Shown here in pieces: positions 36,094-44,022 of a stretch of DNA of 64,000 nucleotides. The stretch is from an uncultured Bacteroidales bacterium. Lineage in GTDB: Bacteria > Bacteroidota > Bacteroidia > Bacteroidales > UBA932. Within the stretch, counting starts at the first letter, position 1, and each line of letters begins with the position of its first letter. Both the position numbers and the translations under genes were made by a program. The stretch lies in the NCBI GenBank assembly GCA_944323825.1, contig CALUTY010000011.1, positions 51,705 to 115,704 on the forward strand. The letters run 5' to 3'. The notes below the pieces were generated by a model. The model saw only the letters and a program-made list of their open reading frames with translations, was not told the origin of the DNA and did no database searches.

Positions 36094-36732
36094 ATGATGA
36101 CGGAGAACACAATGCGGCAGGAAGACGGATGCCGGGTACAAAAGGCGACGGTGACAGGTAATGCTGAATCAGAAGATACAGCAGACAGGCTGGCCAGGAG
36201 GCAGAAGACGCTGGATTTCCTGGAGGAGCATGGCATAGGATACGAACTGTACACGCACCCGCCTCTTCCGACAGTAAAGGCAGCCCTTGAATATTGGAAA
36301 GATGTGGATGCCACCCACTGCAAAAATCTCTTCTTCCGTAACCACAAGGGCAACAGGCACTATCTCGTGGTCCTGGAATGTCACAAGGAAATGGATATCC
36401 ACGCGCTGGAACACAAGCTGAGGCAGGGCAAGTTGTCCTTTGCCTCGGAGGAACGCATGGAAAGATGCCTCGGACTGAAACCGGGATCAGTGTCCCCGCT
36501 CGGACTGATCAACGACATCGGCGTGGCGGCGACAGCAAATCCGAAGGAACTTTATGAGAACGGGCACAGGGTAAAGCTTTTCCTTGACAAAGACCTGAAG
36601 ACGGCGGAAAAACTGAGTTTCCATCCATGTGAGAACACATCCGGAGCAGTCATCAGCAATGCGGACTTCATGCGTTTTCTGGAGATATGGGGAGGGGAAT
36701 ACGAATGGCTTGACATAAATGGTGAGGGATAG
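36094..36732 (+). CDS. YbaK/ProX-type aminoacyl-tRNA deacylase
   Basis: Hydrolyses mischarged tRNA in trans, in this subgroup (ProX/PrdX) Ala-tRNA-Pro. Conserved pieces: YELYTHPPLPTVKAALEYW, ATHCKNLFFRNHKGNRHYLVVLE, KLSFASEERMERCLGLKPGSVSPLGLIND. The frame is open from an ATG at 36058 inside lgt; ATG 36094, 13 nt after the lgt stop and preceded by AGAAG, is the better start. It leaves an N-terminal extension of about 35 residues, longer than usual, that looks unstructured and charged. Function by family membership. Confidence 0.85.
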   Translation: MMTENTMRQEDGCRVQKATVTGNAESEDTADRLARRQKTLDFLEEHGIGYELYTHPPLPTVKAALEYWKDVDATHCKNLFFRNHKGNRHYLVVLECHKEMDIHALEHKLRQGKLSFASEERMERCLGLKPGSVSPLGLINDIGVAATANPKELYENGHRVKLFLDKDLKTAEKLSFHPCENTSGAVISNADFMRFLEIWGGEYEWLDINGEG

Positions 36733-36816
36733 ACAGGCATAAGGATTCCGGGGCAAGTACCGGATGGTCTTTTAAAGACATATTCAGGAACGGCATGCGA
36801 AAAAAACGGGAAAGAT

Positions 36817-37590
36817 ATGACAAAGGCAGTATTTTTCGACATAGACGGGACTCTGGTAAGTTTCAGGACACATTCAATCTCACAGAATACACTTGCAGAC
36901 CTTTATGCCCTGAAAGAGAAGGGGGTGAAGACATTCATAGCAAGCGGACGCCCTCTCAAGATGATGGACAATCTGAGCGGATTCCCGTTCGACGGCTACA
37001 TCACATTGAACGGAGCCATAGTATATGCGGATGACCGGGTCATATTCCGCCATCCGATAGATGCGGCTACGGCAGGGAAGATAGCGGAAATCGCAGACAC
37101 GGCAGGAATGCCATGCGTCACATATTGCGAAGGACGCCTTGCCGTGAGCATGACGGACGAGACCACCGACATGACCTTCAAGATGATAAAGCTGCCGCCG
37201 ATACCGGTCATCCCCGCCGTGGAGATGGCAAGGGAACCGGTCTACCAGTTCACCATATTCGCAGACGAGAAACAGGAAAAGACCATGATCCTTCCGGAAG
37301 CGGACAAGCTTGAACCGTCAAGATGGAACCCGATGTTCATGGACCTCAACCCCAAAGGTCTCTCCAAGGCTGACGGCATCAGGGCAATCTGCGGACATTT
37401 CGGCATCAGCCGTGAAGAAACAATGGCCTTCGGAGACGGAGGCAACGACATTGAAATGCTGAAATATGCAGGCACCGGCATCGCGATGGGCAATGCCTCC
37501 GACAATGTGAAGGCTTCCGCCGACCATGTGACAGCATCAGTGGATGAAGACGGCGTCAGCAAGGCTCTGCGTCATTTCGGGGTTTTATAA
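36817..37590 (+). CDS. Cof-type HAD-IIB phosphatase
   Basis: Cytoplasmic phosphatase of the haloacid dehalogenase superfamily, type IIB cap. Motif I FFDIDGTLVSF (nucleophile Asp), motif II ASGRP, motif III Lys in GLSKADGI, motif IV FGDGGNDIEMLKYAGTGIAMGNA. 257 residues is normal. Substrates of Cof-type enzymes are sugar phosphates, PLP or FMN-type compounds; none can be chosen from sequence. Same strand as lgt and the deacylase, 84 nt after the latter. Confidence 0.9.
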   Translation: MTKAVFFDIDGTLVSFRTHSISQNTLADLYALKEKGVKTFIASGRPLKMMDNLSGFPFDGYITLNGAIVYADDRVIFRHPIDAATAGKIAEIADTAGMPCVTYCEGRLAVSMTDETTDMTFKMIKLPPIPVIPAVEMAREPVYQFTIFADEKQEKTMILPEADKLEPSRWNPMFMDLNPKGLSKADGIRAICGHFGISREETMAFGDGGNDIEMLKYAGTGIAMGNASDNVKASADHVTASVDEDGVSKALRHFGVL

Positions 37591-37602
37591 ACAGGCACAA
37601 GT

Positions 37603-37633
37603 CTTGCAATCCGGCTGCAAATTCTTATATTTG
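37603..37633 (+). promoter_or_regulatory. Promoter of the first beta-barrel gene
   Basis: CTTG at 37603-37606, 19-bp spacer, TATATTTG at 37626-37633: both boxes near or at consensus. Leader about 17 nt. Confidence 0.65.
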
Positions 37634-37655
37634 TAACCGGATTAATCATTACGTT

Positions 37656-38258
37656 ATGAACAGACTCATCAGAATTGCAGTCATCGGTTTTGCATTTTGC
37701 CTGTTTCCGTTCATGGCAGGTGCACAGAGTTTCGGACTGAAGGCGGGCATGAACTTTTCCAGCATAAACAACGGAGCTGTGAAAGACAACATAGGCTATC
37801 AGGCCGGACTGACTTACCAGATAGATTTTCCCCTCTGGTTCTCGATACAGCCGGAACTTATGTTCCATGTGAAAGGTGGAAAAGTCGGGACCGGCGGTGA
37901 AAGTGACGCATTTGGACTCGGATACCTTGAAATCCCTGTAAACATCCAGTGGGGTCCCAGGTTCAAGGACGGGGACATCAGGGTCTTCCTGCAGGGTACT
38001 CCGTTCATCGGCTATGCCATCTCCAGGGACATGAGGGATGCTGACGGCAACCAATATTCATGGAAGAACATCAACAGGTTTGAATACGGCGTGGGCGCAG
38101 GACTGGGCATCCAGCTGTGGCACTTTCAGATAACCGGACAATACAACTGGAGCTTCGGGGACCTCACAAGGCAGAGCCAGGCCGAGGCCGAATTCAAGGA
38201 AATGTTTTCAAAATCCAATTTCGGAGGCTACACGCTTTCATTGGCAATATTGTTTTAG
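37656..38258 (+). CDS. Outer-membrane beta-barrel protein (PorT / OMP_b-brl type)
   Basis: 200 residues with signal peptide (cleavage after AGAQ, near residue 24), then SFGLKAGMNFSSI, the first strand of an eight-stranded barrel as in the Bacteroidota porin-family/PorT-like group, and terminal strand GGYTLSLAILF ending in Phe. IQPELMFHVKGGK and FEYGVGAGLGIQLW are strand patterns shared with the second barrel gene at 38696, so the two are paralogues. Function unknown; a structural or small-solute role is usual for the family. Confidence 0.82.
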   Translation: MNRLIRIAVIGFAFCLFPFMAGAQSFGLKAGMNFSSINNGAVKDNIGYQAGLTYQIDFPLWFSIQPELMFHVKGGKVGTGGESDAFGLGYLEIPVNIQWGPRFKDGDIRVFLQGTPFIGYAISRDMRDADGNQYSWKNINRFEYGVGAGLGIQLWHFQITGQYNWSFGDLTRQSQAEAEFKEMFSKSNFGGYTLSLAILF

Positions 38259-38333
38259 AAGACAGACCATTTTGAAATGACCAATGGACAGTCCCGGCGG
38301 GACATATTTGTTTAAATTTAATATCAATAAATT

Positions 38334-38648
38334 ATGGAAAAGACAGTTACAGACTCAAATTTTACAGAAATACTGAATACGGACAAGCCGGTGATGGTGG
38401 ATTTCTGGGCCACCTGGTGCGGACCTTGCCGGGCCATAGCCCCGATTGTGGAAGAGCTTGCAGGAGAATATGAAGGCAAGGCGGTCATTGCCAAATGCAA
38501 TGTGGACGAATGCCAGGATGTGCCGATGAAATACGGCATCCGCAACATCCCTACCCTACTGTTCTTCAAGAACGGCGAACTCGTCGACAAGCTCGTGGGT
38601 GCAGCGCCGAAATCAGAGATAGCCAAGAAGATAGACGCCCAGCTCTAA
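38334..38648 (+). CDS. trxA: Thioredoxin
   Basis: Cytoplasmic disulfide reductant, reduced by thioredoxin reductase. 104 residues, no signal peptide. Active site WCGPC (Cys29, Cys32), VDFWATWCGPCRAIAP, the cis-Pro in IRNIPTLLFF, and the Gly of KLVGAAPKSEI. It lies between two paralogous beta-barrel genes on the same strand. A near-consensus box CATATTTG at 38303-38310 may be its promoter. Confidence 0.97.
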   Translation: MEKTVTDSNFTEILNTDKPVMVDFWATWCGPCRAIAPIVEELAGEYEGKAVIAKCNVDECQDVPMKYGIRNIPTLLFFKNGELVDKLVGAAPKSEIAKKIDAQL

Positions 38649-38695
38649 GCCCGGGGCTCCGGAACATGATATAAGACAACTTGACAAAATCCGCC

Positions 38696-39352
38696 ATGAA
38701 AAAGACAATCACATCTGCCTCAGTCATAATCGCGATGCTGTTGATGTTCAGCATCAGTGCAAATGGGCAAAGCCGTTTCGGAGTCATGGGAGGCTTCTCC
38801 TTTTCACATGCTTCCGACATTGGGAACAGGGGGACCACTACCAAATATAATGTAGGAGTCACCTACCAGCTGAAGCTGCCGATGGGATTTTCGATACAGC
38901 CCTCACTCCTGTATCATGTCAAAGGAGCAAAAGCTGGGGGAATAGGAGGCGTTCAGGGAAATAATGCTGACCTCAACATAGGGTATCTCGAGCTGCCGGT
39001 TTCTTTCCAATGGGGTCCGGATCTGCTTTTGTTCAGACCATTTCTTGATGTTTCTCCATATATAGGTGTCGGACTCAACAACAGATTGTCCTGCTATGCC
39101 GGAAATGAACAGATATCTGACGCCAGAAACATATGGCAAAGTGCCGGAGTGGCCCGCATGGAATACGGGCTTGGACTTGGTATCGGCATTGAGATATGGA
39201 GATTTCAGGTGATAGGCAGGTACAACTGGAATTTCGGGCATCTGTACAAAGGCGGCGGAGACTCAAATTTACCGGCCAGACTGTTTGCCGAAGGGGCATT
39301 CAGTGAAGGCAATTTCAGAGGACTCACACTTTCCCTGTCATTCCTGTTCTGA
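38696..39352 (+). CDS. Outer-membrane beta-barrel protein, paralogue of 37656-38258
   Basis: 218 residues: signal peptide (MKKTITSASVIIAMLLMFSIS, cleavage after ANGQ), first strand SRFGVMGGFSFSHA, then FSIQPSLLYHVKGAK, VARMEYGLGLGIGIEIW and the terminal strand GLTLSLSFLF. The same strand signatures occur in the barrel gene upstream of trxA. The open frame begins at a TTG (38681), but ATG 38696 starts the signal peptide. Slightly longer loops than the paralogue. Function unknown. Confidence 0.82.
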   Translation: MKKTITSASVIIAMLLMFSISANGQSRFGVMGGFSFSHASDIGNRGTTTKYNVGVTYQLKLPMGFSIQPSLLYHVKGAKAGGIGGVQGNNADLNIGYLELPVSFQWGPDLLLFRPFLDVSPYIGVGLNNRLSCYAGNEQISDARNIWQSAGVARMEYGLGLGIGIEIWRFQVIGRYNWNFGHLYKGGGDSNLPARLFAEGAFSEGNFRGLTLSLSFLF

Positions 39353-39384
39353 AGCCGGCATCCGGACAATTGAATCATATTTAT

Positions 39385-40371
39385 ATGAATCTCAATGAAA
39401 TAAAGAAATATTTAGGAAACGATTGGAAAAAGACCGAAGAATACATCAGCGGAGCTGTCAAATGTGAAATCGGCCTGTTGGACAGTACCAACAGGCTGAT
39501 TCTTTCGCATTCAGGGAAACAGTTGAGACCTCTGCTCTCGATTCTTGTAGCCAGGGCATGCTCAGGTGGAAGGGCAACTGACGACAGTTTCCGCTATGCT
39601 GCAGGGACGGAACTGCTTCATAATGCCACCCTGCTGCACGATGATGTGGCGGATGACAGCGATCAGCGAAGGGGTGTACCGACCATAAGAGCAATGATGG
39701 GCCCCTCAGTTTCTGTACTTATCGGAGACTACTGGCTCGTAAAGGCCATGGAGCTTATCCTGGACGCCGGGACAAAAGGCGACAGGGTGATAAGGATGTT
39801 CTCAAAGACATTGAGTGATCTGGCCGAAGGCGAACTCCTCCAGCTCCAGAAGGCTCAGAGCGGGGACACGGACGAAGATGACTACACCAGAATAATCTTC
39901 AGCAAGACAGCCTCACTGTTTGAGGCCGGGGCATTGGCTGCGGCCATATCGGTGGACGCCCCGCCGCAGATAGAGGAGGCCGTCAAGGATTATGCCGTTT
40001 CGCTGGGCCTCGCATTCCAGATAAAGGACGACATGTTCGACTACTCTCCGGAAATGAAGACAGGAAAGCCGGCCGGAGTGGACATACTTGAACAGAAGAT
40101 CACCCTGCCGCTCCTCGGGGCCTTTGCAAATGCAGGGAAGGATGCCGAGAAGACCATAAGGGAAAAGATAGTCAACATCGCAGACAATCCGGACGGAATC
40201 AGGGACGAGATATTGTCGTTCGTCAGGGAAAATGACGGACTCGGATATGCCGGAAAAGTATTGGACGGATATATAGAAAAGGCAGTGTCCGCCATCGCTG
40301 TCCTGCAGGATTCACAGGAAAAGGAATACCTGAAGGAACTGGCATATTTTACCGGACAGAGACAGTCATGA
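39385..40371 (+). CDS. Trans-prenyl diphosphate synthase (IspB-like polyprenyl synthetase)
   Basis: Builds a long-chain polyprenyl diphosphate (for menaquinone side chain) from IPP and an allylic starter. First aspartate-rich motif LLHDDVADDSDQRRG (DDxxD), second QIKDDMFDYSP; GKQLRPLL binds the diphosphate. 328 residues from ATG 39385; the open frame reaches a TTG at 39370. Size of the residues before the first DDxxD would set chain length (here A and L at -5/-6 region suggest a long chain), but I do not call the length. On the same strand as trxA/omp and 41 nt upstream of holB. Confidence 0.9.
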   Translation: MNLNEIKKYLGNDWKKTEEYISGAVKCEIGLLDSTNRLILSHSGKQLRPLLSILVARACSGGRATDDSFRYAAGTELLHNATLLHDDVADDSDQRRGVPTIRAMMGPSVSVLIGDYWLVKAMELILDAGTKGDRVIRMFSKTLSDLAEGELLQLQKAQSGDTDEDDYTRIIFSKTASLFEAGALAAAISVDAPPQIEEAVKDYAVSLGLAFQIKDDMFDYSPEMKTGKPAGVDILEQKITLPLLGAFANAGKDAEKTIREKIVNIADNPDGIRDEILSFVRENDGLGYAGKVLDGYIEKAVSAIAVLQDSQEKEYLKELAYFTGQRQS

Positions 40372-40412
40372 CAAGGCACAGGCAGGCCGGAGGAAACGAT
40401 TAAGGAAAGGAT

Positions 40413-41540
40413 ATGAAATTTTCGGAAATCATCGGACATGAGGATATCAAGAAGGTGCTTGTTTCCATGGCGGACAGCGGCAGGGTGCCTCATGCCATGC
40501 TTTTCTATGAAAATGAAGGTTGCGGGGGGCTTGCGCTTGCCCTCGCATTCATACAGTATATCAACTGCAGGCATCGCCATGACGGCGACTCCTGCGGGGA
40601 ATGCCCATGCTGCAACAAGATATCCAAGCTGATTCACCCGGACATGCATTTCGTGTTCCCGGTGACTTCCGGCCCGAAGGCTGACAGCTCGTCCAAGCCG
40701 ACTTCCGACAGCTACATCAGATACTGGAGGGAGCTCGTCCTCGGAAATCCATATTTTCTTGAAAACGGGCTCTACAAGGCTTTGGGAATAGAAGGAAAAT
40801 CAGGAAACATAGCCGTGGCGGAGGCCAAGGCCATCCTGGACAAGCTTTCATTCACATCCGTGGAAGACGGATATAAGGCCATCGTTACATGGCTGCCGGA
40901 AAAGATGAATGCCGAGGCAGCCAACAGGCTTCTCAAAATCGTGGAAGAACCTCCGGAAAAGACGCTTTTCCTGTTCATAACACATGCCCCGGAAAAAGTG
41001 CTCCAGACCATATTCTCCAGATGCCAGAGCCTGCGCATACCGCCGCAGCCCCGGGAAGAGGTGGCAGAAGCCCTGAAAAGGGCAGGCATGGACCCGGAAG
41101 AAGCGGAAATACAGGCCGGAATATGCGGAGGAAGCATAGGGAAGGCCCTTTATTCCGTTTCAGGGAAAGAGGAGGAATCAGGATTCATGGACATATTCTC
41201 CGACCTGATGAGGGCGGCGGTGTCCAGAGACCTTATGTCGGCCCTCGAAGCCGGCGAGATGATGGCATCACTGGATTCGCGTGAAAAACAGAAAGCTTTT
41301 TGTAACTTTGCAGGAGAAAGCGTCAGAAAAATATTCATGCTCCAGCAGAATATGGGACAGATAGCCGGGCTTTCCCCGCAGGAAAGCGCATTTTTCAATG
41401 AAATTGCGGGAAAGACGAACAGGAACTTCTGTCCAAAGGCGCTTGCATGCCTTGACAAGGCGGCAGGACTTCTCGACAGGAATGTCAATGCGAAAGTCGT
41501 CTTCTGCGACCTTGTCAACCGTTTGTTTTTAAGTGTATAA
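40413..41540 (+). CDS. holB: DNA polymerase III delta' subunit
   Basis: Clamp-loader subunit opening and loading the sliding clamp. 375 residues. EIIGHEDIKKVLVSMADSGRVPHAMLF is the characteristic start of the AAA+ domain; a zinc module follows (CRHRHDGDSCGECPCC, four Cys); KIVEEPPEKTLFLFITH and SRCQSLRIPP are the clamp-loader SRC motif. P-loop is degenerate, as normal for delta'. Its last 8 codons overlap the open frame of ricT, whose ATG at 41545 lies 4 nt after its stop: coupled translation is likely. Confidence 0.93.
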   Translation: MKFSEIIGHEDIKKVLVSMADSGRVPHAMLFYENEGCGGLALALAFIQYINCRHRHDGDSCGECPCCNKISKLIHPDMHFVFPVTSGPKADSSSKPTSDSYIRYWRELVLGNPYFLENGLYKALGIEGKSGNIAVAEAKAILDKLSFTSVEDGYKAIVTWLPEKMNAEAANRLLKIVEEPPEKTLFLFITHAPEKVLQTIFSRCQSLRIPPQPREEVAEALKRAGMDPEEAEIQAGICGGSIGKALYSVSGKEEESGFMDIFSDLMRAAVSRDLMSALEAGEMMASLDSREKQKAFCNFAGESVRKIFMLQQNMGQIAGLSPQESAFFNEIAGKTNRNFCPKALACLDKAAGLLDRNVNAKVVFCDLVNRLFLSV

Positions 41541-41544
41541 GACT

Positions 41545-42813
41545 ATGGATTACGATAACGAGACAAAGAAATTCGACTGCTCCAGAGGCTGTGTCGTGGA
41601 AAGGACGGACGAAGGGGAGCTCAACTGCACCTACAGGCAGGGCTGCTGCAAGCAGGAAGTCTACAACTGGCTTCAGGGCGTCAGACAGGAGCAGTTCAAG
41701 GACTATTTTGAAGTAAGGTTCAAGAATACCCGCAAAGGAATATACATCAACACTTCCGGACAGAGCATCAAGACAGGCGATCTGGTGATAGTGGAAGCGG
41801 CCAACGGGCATGATCTCGGGATTGTGACCCTTGAAGGCCCGATTGTCGCCCGGCAGATGGCTTGCAGGAGGATAGACCCTGCCACGGCGGAATTCAAGAA
41901 GATATACCGCAAGGCAAAGATATTCGACATAGAGAAATGGCAGGAGGCCATCGCCAGAGAACACGAAACCATGATAAGGTCCAGGCAGATAGCCGCAGAA
42001 CTCGGTCTGGAGATGAAAATCGGGGATGTCGAGTTCCAGGGGGACGGGACAAAGGCCATATTCTACTATATCGCAGACGGCAGGGTGGACTTCCGCCAGC
42101 TGATAAAGGTCTTCGCAGAAGAGTTCCGCATAAGGATAGAAATGAAGCAGATCGGGGCACGGCAGGAAGCCGGGCTGATCGGAGGTCTCGGAGTATGCGG
42201 CCGGGAACTCTGCTGCTCCAACTACATCAACAGCTTCCAGTCCATCACCACTTCAGCGGCAAGATGCCAGGATCTGTCACTCAACCCGCAGAAGCTCGCA
42301 GGACAGTGCGGAAAGCTCAAATGCTGCCTCAACTACGAAACTGCTGCCTACATCGATGCCCAGTCAAGGATTCCGAAGGTTTCTGCCCCTCTTGAATTTG
42401 AAGACGGGCTTGCCTACCTCATGAAGACCGACATACTGAAAGAAGTCATGTACTTCTCCTATGAGCAGGGATCCTTTGCCAATCTCTACCCGCTTGCCGC
42501 CTCAGAAGTAAAGGAAGTCATACGGATGAACAGGAACGGAGAAAAGCCGGAATCCCTGAAGTCCGAGCCGGTACCTGCAATGCCGGAATTCATTTCCGCC
42601 GTCGGGGATGACAGCATCACCCGTTTCGATGACACCCGCAAGAAAAAGCGCAACGGACAGAAACGCAACGGCCGTGCAGGCCAGAACAGCGGTCGCAACA
42701 GACAGGGGAACGGCAATGCCCAGGGCAACGGACAGGGAGGCAACCGAAACGGACAGAACAACAGGAACAGCCAGAGCAACAGGAACGGGAAAACCAGACC
42801 TCAGAACCAATGA
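41545..42813 (+). CDS. ricT: PSP1-domain protein, RicT-like
   Basis: Cytoplasmic PSP1-family protein; in Bacillus RicT forms a complex with RicA and RicF that binds Fe-S clusters and affects RNase Y and phosphorelay. Cysteines in CSRGCVV, CTYRQGCC, and GVCGRELCCSNYI...CGKLKCCLNY match the family. 422 residues; the C-terminal ~60 residues are low-complexity Asn/Gly/Arg/Gln (KRNGQKRNGRAGQNSGRN), not part of PSP1 and possibly RNA-binding or disordered. Start is ATG 41545 rather than GTG 41533. Stop overlaps the ATG of the gldH-like gene (ATGA, 42810-42813). Confidence 0.9.
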   Translation: MDYDNETKKFDCSRGCVVERTDEGELNCTYRQGCCKQEVYNWLQGVRQEQFKDYFEVRFKNTRKGIYINTSGQSIKTGDLVIVEAANGHDLGIVTLEGPIVARQMACRRIDPATAEFKKIYRKAKIFDIEKWQEAIAREHETMIRSRQIAAELGLEMKIGDVEFQGDGTKAIFYYIADGRVDFRQLIKVFAEEFRIRIEMKQIGARQEAGLIGGLGVCGRELCCSNYINSFQSITTSAARCQDLSLNPQKLAGQCGKLKCCLNYETAAYIDAQSRIPKVSAPLEFEDGLAYLMKTDILKEVMYFSYEQGSFANLYPLAASEVKEVIRMNRNGEKPESLKSEPVPAMPEFISAVGDDSITRFDDTRKKKRNGQKRNGRAGQNSGRNRQGNGNAQGNGQGGNRNGQNNRNSQSNRNGKTRPQNQ

Positions 42814-43325
42814 CAGCATGCAAGGCACATACCGTACTGCCCGGAACATTCCATAGTCATGTTCTGGTACTGCTGTGCCTTATGCCGGTCATGGCGGCAT
42901 TCACAGGATGCTCGGAGCCCTGCCAGCGCGAAGTCTTCATAAAAAGCAATGACAGGGACGGTACGACGGCCTATACATTTCCTTTGGACATGAGCGATTC
43001 GCTATGCCGCTATGACATATCATTCTACACAAGAATAGACTGCGCCGGTGAAAGTTTCTCCGCAATGCCGCCGGCCATAACCCTTGAAATCACCTACATC
43101 TCCCCTTCCGGACAGAAATATGCAGAAACTGTCAGCATTCCCAAGGACAGTTTCATCGATGAATCCCATTTTTCAAAGGAATATGAAGTCCCATACAGGA
43201 CAGGGCTCATCCCTGTGGAAAACGGTATATGGGAAATGTCCGTCACTGTAATGGATGAAAAGGAATTTCCAGGTCTCAGGGGGTGGGGAACAATAACCAG
43301 AAAAATCCCGAAGACCCGCGGCTGA
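42810..43325 (+). CDS. GldH-like lipoprotein
   Basis: Bacteroidota-specific outer lipoprotein; GldH was named for gliding motility in Flavobacterium but homologues occur in non-motile Bacteroidales. 171 residues with lipoprotein signal (hydrophobic VLVLLCLMPVMAAFTGC, Cys about 34) then a beta-sandwich domain: REVFIKSNDR, FPLDMSDSL, YDISFYTRI, PISPSGQKYAETV-like segment, VENGIWEMSVTVMDE. Overlaps ricT by ATGA, and its 3' end overlaps the open frame of folA. Role unknown outside gliding species. Confidence 0.85.
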   Translation: MTACKAHTVLPGTFHSHVLVLLCLMPVMAAFTGCSEPCQREVFIKSNDRDGTTAYTFPLDMSDSLCRYDISFYTRIDCAGESFSAMPPAITLEITYISPSGQKYAETVSIPKDSFIDESHFSKEYEVPYRTGLIPVENGIWEMSVTVMDEKEFPGLRGWGTITRKIPKTRG

Positions 43326-43384
43326 CCGCTCCGGACAGGAAGAGGAATGCCATTCATGGTACCTCCAGTCAGAAACTCAAACAG

Positions 43385-43945
43385 ATGAGCAGAATGGAAA
43401 AGGCAATAATAGCGGCTGTAGCCGACAACGGGGCCATAGGAAAGGACAATGCTCTCCTGTGGCACATTTCCGAAGACCTCAAATATTTCAAGAAGGTCAC
43501 TTCCGGACATCCGGTCATCATGGGCAGAAAGACATTTGCATCCATAGGCAGACCGCTTCCGAAAAGGCTGAACATCATCGTTTCCCGAAATCTCGCCGCA
43601 TCAGGTGCAAATCCCTGCGGAGAAGGCCCGATGCCGGACAATGTCCTCGTCGCCGCATCATTGGAAGAAGCGTTCCTGCTGGCCGGACCGGACACACCAG
43701 GCCGGGAAAAGACCGCCACAGACAAATGCTTTGTCATAGGCGGAGGTGAAATCTACCGGCAAGCCTTGCCGCTTGCTGACACCATGTATATCACCCATGT
43801 CCATACTGAAATAAAGGATGCGGACACATTTTTCCCCGAAATCTCCGCATCTGACTGGACAATTACTTCAAATTCAGAAAGATTCACCGACCCGGAAACG
43901 GGATATGAATTTGAATTTTCCGTCTACAGAAAATCCAGAGGGTAA
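43385..43945 (+). CDS. folA: Dihydrofolate reductase
   Basis: Reduces dihydrofolate to tetrahydrofolate with NADPH. Family marks: MEKAIIAAVADNGAIGKDNALLWH (Trp after LL), DLKYFKKVTSGHPVIMGRKTFASIGRPLPKRLNIIVSR, and FVIGGGEIYRQALPLADTMYITHVH. 186 residues from ATG 43385 (or 183 from 43394); the frame is open back to 43283 but that part is not DHFR. An additional loop of ~15 residues (SGANPCGEGPMPDN; later GPDTPGREKTATD) is longer than in E. coli. It starts 59 nt after the GldH-like stop and ends the holB-ricT-gldH-folA run. Confidence 0.93.
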   Translation: MSRMEKAIIAAVADNGAIGKDNALLWHISEDLKYFKKVTSGHPVIMGRKTFASIGRPLPKRLNIIVSRNLAASGANPCGEGPMPDNVLVAASLEEAFLLAGPDTPGREKTATDKCFVIGGGEIYRQALPLADTMYITHVHTEIKDADTFFPEISASDWTITSNSERFTDPETGYEFEFSVYRKSRG

Positions 43946-44022
43946 AATGTCTATCTGCAGAAGTACCCCAAAGGAGTCTTCTCGAGCACAGTCAAAACAA
44001 AACGGACTTCATATTATATATT

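Noticed and set aside
42810..43384. N-terminal extension of DHFR from 43283
   Set aside because: The extra 34 residues overlap the GldH-like gene and have no DHFR similarity; start set at 43385.
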